Source of the DNA: Candidatus Sumerlaeota bacterium
GTDB lineage: Bacteria; Sumerlaeota; Sumerlaeia; UBA8349
DNA: 38,263 bases
Direction of reading: 5' to 3'
NCBI GenBank assembly: GCA_016931035.1
Contig: JAFGFN010000018.1
Span: 1 to 38,263, forward strand
The number at the start of each line of letters is the position of its first letter. Position 1 is the first letter of the stretch. The notes below the pieces were generated by a model that was given only the letters and a program-made list of their open reading frames with translations, had not been told where the DNA came from and did not search any database. Made by a program: the position numbers and the translations under genes. Shown here piece by piece: positions 16,290-22,662 of the stretch.

Positions 16290-17015
16290 TTACCTGGTCT
16301 CTTCCACGGTTTCAGGCGGGTCGTCGGTTCCACCGACGACGGTTCGGACGGCGAAGTCGGCGTATAGCGCGTGTTCGAGTTGGTTCTCCCACTCGCCCTC
16401 GCCCCAGGGGTACTTGTAGTCGGCGGGGTAGTCGGGATAGCGGTCGCGGTTCCATCCGGCGTCGGCCGCGACGTGGAGATCGCGCACGAGCCACACTTCG
16501 CCGGACATAATGTTCTTGCCCCAACCGCCGCCCTCGCCCGTGGCGGTCGGGTGCGGGCCGCTGTAGGCGTAGCGGAAATTGTGATACCGGGCGTAGTCGC
16601 CTCGGAGTGTCTTGCCTCCCTGATAGCGTCGCAGGTACTTGGGACAAAACATCGTTTTCGGATTCGCAATATACCCCTGCTCGACGAGCAGCCAGGGAAG
16701 TCCGTCCGACGATCCGCCTCCGGCGGGTCCGTTGCCGACGTTCTGATAGTCCGGCGTGTGGGAGGGGAACGGACCCGCCTCGCGGTCGGCGGGAGGGAGG
16801 GTGTTGTAATCCGCGTAGTAGCTTTGGAGAGCGGTAGCGATCGTGTGCAAGTTGGCCGCGTCGGACGACTTGAGCGCGCGCTCGGTCGCCTGGCGCAGGT
16901 TCAGGGTGCCGATCGCGGCCAAGATGCCGATGATGGCGACGACGATCAGGAGCTCGATCAGCGTGAACGCCCGAACGGCCTTCATGTAGACCCTGAAGAA
17001 CCGTGTGCTAATCAT
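16290..17015 (-). CDS. Type IV pilin / type II pseudopilin-like protein
   Basis: This 241-residue protein has a prepilin leader ending ...VRA, followed by FTLIELLIVVAIIGILAAIG (from Phe17, with the conserved Glu at position 5 of the mature helix). The cleavage site is Ala-Phe where Gly-Phe is usual. The globular part carries CPKYLRRY, GGWGKN and a C-terminal LEHALYADFAVRTV block, similar in layout to the planctomycete pseudopilins with a conserved His-x(n)-Asp tail. Prepilin peptidase would process it at the inner membrane. It overlaps the preceding secreted gene by 8 bp and is the last gene of a three-gene operon. An alternative ATG at 16985 (residue 11) gives a more typical short leader. 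Confidence 0.82.
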   Translation of the reverse strand: MISTRFFRVYMKAVRAFTLIELLIVVAIIGILAAIGTLNLRQATERALKSSDAANLHTIATALQSYYADYNTLPPADREAGPFPSHTPDYQNVGNGPAGGGSSDGLPWLLVEQGYIANPKTMFCPKYLRRYQGGKTLRGDYARYHNFRYAYSGPHPTATGEGGGWGKNIMSGEVWLVRDLHVAADAGWNRDRYPDYPADYKYPWGEGEWENQLEHALYADFAVRTVVGGTDDPPETVEETR

Positions 17016-18348
17016 AGCGCATCCAACGATCCATACTCACCGCCGCCGGGGGCGGAATGTCCCGGACGAACCAGATGTCGCCCGTCAGGGTCCCCGTGTT
17101 CTCTTCGAACAGCACGGCGATCCGGCCCCTCTCGGAAATCGCGAGCGTCGGCCTCTCCCACGATCCCGTCTCCGGCGTCAACGGGATCTCCTCGACGAGT
17201 CGGCCCGCCGTCGGGCTGTACCGGCCGTAATAGACTTGCCGTCCCGCGCGACGGTCGATCCAGACGAGATGAACGACGCCGTCCGAGTCCACTGCGATAT
17301 CGGGTGCGTATTGCCGACTCACGGTTTCGCTGATTTCGATCGGCGCGTCGAAGGCGCTCTGACCCGCTCGTTTGCGCAGGAGGACGACGCGTTCGTTCGT
17401 GTTGGTCGAGCCGCTCTCCTTGCCGTAGGCGATCCAAACGTCGCCCGAGGGCGAGACGGCGATGTGGGCGGGGTCGAAGAAATCCCAACCGGCCGAGTCC
17501 AGAAGTTCCTCGCCGACCGACACGGACCCGCGCGCCGCCTGGGCGTAGTAGAGCCCGCCGACGCCGAACCCGCCGCCCCAAGCCAGGTGGCGCGCGCCCG
17601 CCGAGTCGATCGCCAAGTCGGGAAGCGCGAAGGCGGGAGTCGAGGGCAACGAGCCGCCCCGATCGTTCAGGTTCGTCAGGCGCATCGCGTCCATCGTCTC
17701 CGACAAGTTGAACGTCCCATCCGTGTCCGACGTTTTGAGGAACAGGTCGGATATTTGCGAGTCGTAGTGGAAATCGTACCACGCGAGGACGAGCGCGCCG
17801 TTCGGATCGAGCGCGATCTTGGGAGTGTAACCATTTTCGGCGGTCCCGCCGCCGGGCGGCGTGTCGGTGAAACGCACGTCGGTCGACGAGAACGCGCCGC
17901 CCGCCGGTTTGAAGTCGCCGTAGATCTCGGTGTTGTCCTGGTAGCTGCCGCCGGGCGAACAGTCGCGATGGTCGTGCCACACGACCCAGACGCCGTCGTC
18001 GTGCGTGACGGCAAGGCCGGGATGTCGGCCACCGACGTGCTGACCCGCCACCTCCGAGTCGTCGATCGCCTCCTGCGCGCCCCATCCCGCGGTGGGAGAC
18101 CAGGCACGATAATAGATGTGCGAGGGCGCGGACGGGTTGGTCTCCTCGTAGCCCGACCAGTAGGTCGCGTGAAGCGTTCCCGACGAATCGAACGCCGCGA
18201 CGTGACCGGCCAGACGACTCAGGCGATACTTGGCCGCGCCGTCGGCGATCTTCTCGGGCGCGGCGAAATCCGTCGCGCGAGCGACCGACCCGCAGACAAG
18301 AAACGTCGCGAACAAGACGGCGGCGGGGTGGGGGAGTGTGCGTTTCAT
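17008..18348 (-). CDS. Secreted beta-propeller (BNR/sialidase-fold-like) protein
   Basis: This 446-residue protein has a signal peptide (MKRTLPHPAAVLFATFLVCG...ARA). It is followed by at least five propeller-like repeats of about 55-70 residues with the signature I-A-h-D-x-x-G-x-x-h-L-x-W: PKIALDPNGALVLAWYD, PDLAIDSAGARHLAWGG, PAHIAVSPSGDVWIAYGKE, PDIAVDSDGVVHLVWIDRR, PTLAISERGRIAVLFEE. These are typical of sialidase-like or other six-bladed folds, but no sialidase Asp-box set or catalytic triad is obvious, so a binding or scaffold role is likelier. The C-terminus is MDRWMRYD. Its ATG overlaps the upstream stop (ATGA), so translation is coupled. Confidence 0.78.
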   Translation of the reverse strand: MKRTLPHPAAVLFATFLVCGSVARATDFAAPEKIADGAAKYRLSRLAGHVAAFDSSGTLHATYWSGYEETNPSAPSHIYYRAWSPTAGWGAQEAIDDSEVAGQHVGGRHPGLAVTHDDGVWVVWHDHRDCSPGGSYQDNTEIYGDFKPAGGAFSSTDVRFTDTPPGGGTAENGYTPKIALDPNGALVLAWYDFHYDSQISDLFLKTSDTDGTFNLSETMDAMRLTNLNDRGGSLPSTPAFALPDLAIDSAGARHLAWGGGFGVGGLYYAQAARGSVSVGEELLDSAGWDFFDPAHIAVSPSGDVWIAYGKESGSTNTNERVVLLRKRAGQSAFDAPIEISETVSRQYAPDIAVDSDGVVHLVWIDRRAGRQVYYGRYSPTAGRLVEEIPLTPETGSWERPTLAISERGRIAVLFEENTGTLTGDIWFVRDIPPPAAVSMDRWMRYD

Positions 18349-19985
18349 TCGTACAACCTCCACGCCTCGCGCGCGGACGCCGCGAAGGTTTCGAGCCTCA
18401 CGTTGTCGATGGTCCCTCGCACGCGCCACGCCCCCGGCACCCAGGCGTAGGTGTTGTGGTACGAGACCGGACCGAAGCGGTTCACGCGGAAGTGTTTGTC
18501 TTCGGGAACGACGATCGTATAGGTCGCGTCGGCGTTCGAGACCGGCGAGCCGTCCGCCGTCATCGTCTGGGTAAACTCGCGCGAATAGGGATCGTATTCC
18601 TGACGCACACGATACACGACGCCCGTGGACAGGGCGGTCTTGGGCGAGGCCAGGGTCTGGTGGTTGAGAAAGTCGCCGTAGCCGACGCCCGGTTCGACGA
18701 CGATCGTGGACATGACGCACGACTCGGGTCCGAAACCGAAATCGTACTCGGGATAGTAGGCCCAATCGACGACGTCGCTCGCCGAAATCGGAGAGCCCGG
18801 ATCGCTCCACGGCGGGCCGCCGCGGTCGAAGTTATGCAGCGCGCCGTTGTGCATCCCGAGGGCGATCTGGAAGAAATCGCCGTTCACGTCGATCTCCGTG
18901 AGTTCCAGATCGAACTCGAAGGCGAAGCGCGATGCGTCGGTCAGGTCCGTCGCGAGAGCATGGCTCAGGGCGGTGCAACTGCGCGCGGCGTCCCACGTGA
19001 ATGCGACGCGGCCTTCGCTCGCGTGGTACGCGACGAGCGACGCATCGGGCGGGTTGTAGTCGCGCAATCCGGCGCAGACCCACCGCGCCGACGGATCGGT
19101 CGAGAAATCCTCGTTCACGACGGTCTCGCCGTGGATCGTGACGACGATGTTGTCGATCGTCCCTTCGACGCGCCAACCGCCGAGCGACCACTCGTCGTAG
19201 TACGACTTGACGGCGAAGCGATCCACGGCGAACGTGTCGGCGGGATACAGGGAAACGGTCGTCGTCACGTCTTCCGTCGTCATTGTGGTGCCGTCGTCGG
19301 TCATCTTGAGCGAGAACTCGCGACGCACCCCGTCGTAGGTCTGCTCGACGCGATAGGTGTGCGCGGTCCGCAATTCGGTGTTGCCGGTGAAGAGATAGTT
19401 GTTGCGGAACGTGTCGCCCGGTTGGGGACAGATCGTCGGAAAAACCCGGTGCCCCCAGGTGTTGGGCGGAACGTAGCTCCAGTCGGCGATGTTGACGCAG
19501 CGGCGCGTGTCCGCCGGGTCGCCGAAGGTCGCGCCCTGGCGGTTGAAGGCGCGCGTTCGCGTCGCCGTCGAGTCGTCCATCCCGACGGCGATCTGGAAGA
19601 AGTCGTCGTTGGGGTTCGAGACGCTCGACAGCACGAGATCGAACGAGAACGAAAACGAGTCGGACTCGGTGAGCGTGCGGCCGAGCGGGACGGCGTAGAG
19701 GCTGCTCTGGTTGGAGGAGTCCCATCGCGCGTTCAGGCAGTGCTCGGGGGCGCTCCACGAGAAGAGCGCGGGCGAGGCGGGCGTGTCGTCGATGGAGTTC
19801 AGACGTTTCAGAGTCCACTGAGCGGAAGTCAGGGGATTGGACGAGAAGTCGTCCTCAAAAAGCGGTTCCCAGGAAGCCTGGGCGCGTGGAGCGGTCAGAG
19901 CAAGCACTAGAAAGAGCGTGAGTGAAGCGAGTGTCCTGTCCCGGAAGTTCTTTGCGCGATTCCCAGCCCGCACAGCGGGCGGCAT
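18345..19985 (-). CDS. Secreted protein with two jelly-roll-like repeats
   Basis: At 546 residues, this protein has a hydrophobic export segment, LASLTLFLVLALTAPRAQA (about 19-37), followed by two homologous halves. Half one starts FEDDFSSNPLTSAQW, continues FSFSFDLVLS...DDFFQIAVGM and ends GGWRVEGTIDNIVVTI. Half two starts VNEDFSTDPSARW, continues FAFEFDLELTEI...GDFFQIALGM and ends GAWRVRGTIDNVRLE. This pattern resembles concanavalin/LamG-like sugar-binding folds. The C-terminus is REAWRLYE. The only in-frame ATG before the signal segment (19985) lies inside a dispersed repeat, so the original start may have been lost or replaced; the open frame up to 20840 is repeat and leader DNA. A cobalamin riboswitch lies about 900 bp upstream in the same direction. 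Confidence 0.75.
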   Translation of the reverse strand: MPPAVRAGNRAKNFRDRTLASLTLFLVLALTAPRAQASWEPLFEDDFSSNPLTSAQWTLKRLNSIDDTPASPALFSWSAPEHCLNARWDSSNQSSLYAVPLGRTLTESDSFSFSFDLVLSSVSNPNDDFFQIAVGMDDSTATRTRAFNRQGATFGDPADTRRCVNIADWSYVPPNTWGHRVFPTICPQPGDTFRNNYLFTGNTELRTAHTYRVEQTYDGVRREFSLKMTDDGTTMTTEDVTTTVSLYPADTFAVDRFAVKSYYDEWSLGGWRVEGTIDNIVVTIHGETVVNEDFSTDPSARWVCAGLRDYNPPDASLVAYHASEGRVAFTWDAARSCTALSHALATDLTDASRFAFEFDLELTEIDVNGDFFQIALGMHNGALHNFDRGGPPWSDPGSPISASDVVDWAYYPEYDFGFGPESCVMSTIVVEPGVGYGDFLNHQTLASPKTALSTGVVYRVRQEYDPYSREFTQTMTADGSPVSNADATYTIVVPEDKHFRVNRFGPVSYHNTYAWVPGAWRVRGTIDNVRLETFAASAREAWRLYE

Positions 19986-20094
19986 AGGGTTAGCCACGGG
20001 CGTCAGCCCGTGGGAAACGGCGTCTTCTCTCAGAAGAGCCCCCGCAGGGAGCGGCATAGAGTATTGTCGATTGTCTCCGGGACATGATACTAGG
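19951..20094. repeat. Long dispersed repeat, copy 1 (overlaps gene start)
   Basis: This is a 144-bp element with blocks CAGCCCGC-ACAGCGGGC, CACGGGCGTCAGCCCGTG, a CGCAGGGAGCGGCATAGAG segment and CCGGGACATGATACTAGG. The reverse complement of 34883-35028 matches it over its full length with scattered differences. It supplies the start codon and first residues (MPPAVRAG) of the secreted gene at 18345-19985. Confidence 0.85.
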
Positions 20095-20773
20095 CGCGCC
20101 GCGACCTGAGCGGTTCGCCTTACCGCCCCCGGCCTGAACACCAACGGATCGCCCGCACGCTCTTGAGCGCCGTAGGCGCGCCCTATTACAGCCCGGGGCA
20201 AGCGAGCCGGCGACCGCAGGGCGCGGCGAGCGACGCCCCGGGTCGGCAGAGGCCCGATCATCGCGCCGGCGGGCTTCTTGCCGCTTTTCACAAGAAGCAT
20301 GACGGCGCAACCGTCCGAATCGGATGGCGGGGAGATTGTAGAAGGTCGGCGCAAGCAATCTTGCGCCGTTGAAAGCGGAACCAAGGTTCCGCACTCCACA
20401 CAAGAATCCTCAGAACGACGTACGCAATTGTATATGGCTGCGATCATTTCTCGGTTCCTTTCGTTTTTCCCATTTCCCCATCGCGTGCGAGGGGCGTCGA
20501 AGTTCGCGGGGCGCGAGGCGCCCTCGGTGCGGCGTCGGTCCGGATCAGGTTCGCATCGGCGTCTCCTCCTTGTGTCTCGATGTGCGCGAGAGGGCCGGCG
20601 CTCGCCGTTCAACGCTCTCCACGCGCTGTCATCGAGGAGGAGAAGACCCAACCGTTTCCTTCCAGCCGCCGCGCCGGGCGGGGAATGGGGAAAAACGAAA
20701 GAGAAGCATCCGCGAGCGACCGAGGGGACAGGGGAGGTTCTCGGCCCCGGCCGGTCCGTCGCTCGCTTCTCCC
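20095..20773. other. Repeat-rich non-coding region
   Basis: No believable gene lies in this stretch. It holds several palindromes. CCCGGGGC (20192-20199) pairs with GCCCCGGG (20235-20242), next to GAGCGCCGTAGGCGCG. GGCGCAAG/CTTGCGCC pairs at 20348-20355 and 20360-20367. GCGGAACC/GGTTCCGC pairs at 20375-20382 and 20385-20392. These are perfect short hairpins typical of REP families. From about 20440 to 20770 I see neither repeats nor coding signal. Confidence 0.6.
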
Positions 20774-20816
20774 CGAAAACGAAACGCCCCAATCGCTTGG
20801 AAACGCGAACGGGGCG
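20774..20816 (-). terminator. Intrinsic terminator behind the cobalamin riboswitch
   Basis: On the minus strand, a 12-bp stem with one mismatch and one wobble pairs CGCCCCGTTCGC (20805-20816) with GCGATTGGGGCG (20785-20796) around an 8-nt loop. TTTCGTTTTC follows directly. It lies about 70 nt after the aptamer, the usual spacing for an expression platform. Confidence 0.75.
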
Positions 20817-20884
20817 CAGGGAGCCTTCTCTAGCGTACACGAGCTGCCTTCACCTTCTCATTCGCGGAGAAGTTGATTGCGAAG

Positions 20885-21045
20885 CCTGCCGGCGGCCGTC
20901 TTCTGGCTTCCGGATCGTCCTACTCCCTGCTTCCTTCCCATCGCCACTCGGTGGGCGACAGTGGACTGCTCATGCAGGTTTCGTCACCGGTTACAGCGGC
21001 GCATCCGCGAGGGATTTTCACCCTACTTCCGACACCGCCGGCAAA
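20885..21045 (-). promoter_or_regulatory. Cobalamin (AdoCbl) riboswitch aptamer
   Basis: Read on the minus strand, the class landmarks appear in order. A closing stem pairs GCCGGCGG (21035-21042) with CCGCCGGC (20888-20895). Then come GGTGTCGGAAGTAGGGTGAA, AATCCC, CGCGGATGCGCCGCTGTAA, CCACTGTCGCC, GATGGGAAGG, and the B12-box-like GGAAGCCAGAAGAC. The terminator at 20774-20816 completes a ligand-off switch. No cobalamin transport or synthesis gene follows. The next gene in that direction is the secreted protein starting at 19985, so the switch is an orphan or controls the three-gene secreted/pilin operon. Confidence 0.85.
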
Positions 21046-21145
21046 GCCCGTATCAATATGTCGCCTTCCATCGTGGGCGAGCCCGACCGGATAGTCAAGC
21101 GAAAGTTCCGCGCGAAAAGTCTTCTGGGCAGGGCGAGAAAAGCGC

Positions 21146-21173
21146 TTGACATGGAGCGCCCAATTGTATTACT
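21146..21173 (+). promoter_or_regulatory. Promoter of the GntR-ABC operon
   Basis: A perfect -35 hexamer TTGACA lies at 21146-21151. A -10-like TATTAC (21167-21172, spacer 15) or TACTGT (21170-21175, spacer 18) follows. The -10 region lies inside the palindromic operator at 21165-21184, so repressor binding would block the polymerase. Confidence 0.6.
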
Positions 21174-21184
21174 GTCCTAATACA
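21165..21184. promoter_or_regulatory. GntR/YtrA-type operator palindrome
   Basis: A perfect inverted repeat, TGTATTA-N6-TAATACA, lies 63 bp before the regulator's start codon. From memory, palindromes of the GTATTA...TAATAC kind are typical YtrA-subfamily GntR sites. The overlap with the promoter -10 region implies autorepression. Confidence 0.75.
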
Positions 21185-21247
21185 GCAGTTCGGGCGGGGC
21201 CGGGGCGAAGCCCCGCTCCACACACGACACTCGGACGGATCGACACC

Positions 21248-21652
21248 ATGGACATCCGGATCTCCCTCAGCGACGGCGTCCCGGTCTATCTCCAGATCGT
21301 CAATCAGGTCAAGTACCTGGTCGCGTCGGGACGCCTGCGTCCGAGCGAGCAGCTGCCGCCCGTCCGCAAGCTGGCCGAAACGCTCGTCATCAACCCGAAT
21401 ACGGTCGCCAAGGCGTATCGCGAGCTCGAGTCCGCCGGAATTCTCACGACGCGGCGCGGCGCGGGGGTCTACGTGTCGGAGGAGATCGCCTCGCCGCTCC
21501 GGCGCCGCGAGTGCAAGCGGATCCTTTCGGAGCGCATCGACATGTTGTTGGCCGAGGCCCGGCAGATGAACGTCAAGACGGAAGAAGTGCTCGATCTGGT
21601 TCGCGAGCGAAGCCGGCGGATCGAGCCCCAGGAGGGAGACACCCGATCATGA
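21248..21652 (+). CDS. GntR-family (YtrA subfamily) transcriptional regulator
   Basis: This 134-residue protein has an N-terminal winged helix (about 6-76): VPVYLQIVNQVKYLVASG, QLPPVRKLAETLVINPNTVA, YRELESAGILTTRRGAGVYV. A short helical tail of about 55 residues follows in place of a large effector domain, the hallmark of the YtrA subfamily. These regulators normally repress an adjacent ABC transporter, and an ABC ATPase remnant follows with ATGA overlap. A perfect palindrome lies in its promoter. The start at 21248 fits the family; the upstream in-frame ATG at 21146 overlaps the promoter and is rejected. Confidence 0.88.
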   Translation: MDIRISLSDGVPVYLQIVNQVKYLVASGRLRPSEQLPPVRKLAETLVINPNTVAKAYRELESAGILTTRRGAGVYVSEEIASPLRRRECKRILSERIDMLLAEARQMNVKTEEVLDLVRERSRRIEPQEGDTRS

Positions 21653-22509
21653 GCGAGTCGATCATCGAAATACGAGGCGTCACCAGGCGGTTCGGAAGGA
21701 AGGCGGCGTTGGACACCGTGGATCTGGATGTCGCGCGAGGACTCGTCTTCGGCCTCGTGGGGGAGAACGGCGCGGGGAAGACCACCCTCATCAAGCACGT
21801 TCTCGGACTTCTCAAGGCCCAGACGGGAACCGTGCGCACGTTCGAACTCGACCCGAAGCGGAAGATCAAGCGCCTGTCGCGGGGCGAACGGGCGAAGACG
21901 GGTCTGCTCGTCGCCTTGGCCCATCGGCCCGATCTTCTGCTGCTCGACGAACCGTCGTCGGGCCTCGATCCGGTCGTGCGGCGCGATATCCTCGGGGCCC
22001 GGTCTCGATATCGCCACGGGAACCTCGGCGTTTCCCCTACGGACCTACGTTCTCCCGATCCCCACGCGAAAACTCGTGGCGTGGTGGACGGGCCTGGGGA
22101 TCGGGTTGTCGCTGGCGCTTCATTTCTGCTCGAGGGGATTCCTGCGTCTCGTGGCGATCGTCACGCCGCTCTGCGTGATCTGCAAGACCGTCGACCTGAA
22201 GAGTTGGGGACAGAGACCGTCCTGCCGATCCTGCTCGCCATAGTGTGGGCGGGTTCGATCGTCGTCACCCTGTGGGCGTTCGTCACGGCGTTCCGGCGGA
22301 AGCACATCGGCGTCGGAACGGTGGCTGTGAGCGTCGGGATCTGGATTGTCCTCGTCGTCTCGACCTTTTGTCTCTTTCCCGACACCCTCGAATGGTTCGT
22401 GACCGTCGATCGGCAGGACGCGGTTCTCCTGAGCCTTGGGTCTCTGGCGCCGGTTCCCGCGCCGCCGGCCCTGGCCCCGCTCGCGGTCTCGTGGAACCGG
22501 CACCGATAA
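21649..22509 (+). pseudogene. Collapsed ABC ATPase/permease remnant
   Basis: An ABC ATPase begins normally (MSESIIEIRGVTRRFG) with Walker A GENGAGKT at 38-45. Only 33 residues later comes the signature LSRGE (76-80), where about 90 are usual, so the Q-loop and most of the helical subdomain are missing. Walker B (LLLLDEPSSGLDP) is intact, but the frame then leaves ATPase sequence near residue 117. In the +1 frame (about 21993-22200) the DNA encodes permease-like FPLRTYVLPIPTRKLVAW with membrane segments. From about 22205 the original frame again encodes membrane segments (VLPILLAIVWAGSIVVTLWAF) to WNRHR at 22509. This reads as several deletions fusing an ATPase gene to its permease gene. An assembly collapse is the alternative. 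Confidence 0.75.
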
Positions 22510-22662
22510 CGACAGTTCATTTCTCCCGCGGCATCCCCACTCAGAAATCTCGCAGCTTGTTCGGATGGCAGAGAGAGTGGTATCCTCTTTCTGCCGGCTT
22601 GTCCGGCAACATCTGCCGCACAGCCAACGACATCTGCCATCCAAGGCGGGGGAACCCATCGC

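Noticed and set aside
17008..18348. Catalytic sialidase
   Set aside because: Propeller repeats are present but the Arg triad and Asp-box series of sialidases are not visible.
20165..20400. CRISPR-like series of short repeats
   Set aside because: The palindromes differ from each other, spacing is irregular and no cas gene is present.
19986..20840. In-frame upstream extension of the secreted two-domain protein
   Set aside because: It is translated from repeats and the riboswitch terminator region, and has no protein features; a signal peptide sits downstream.
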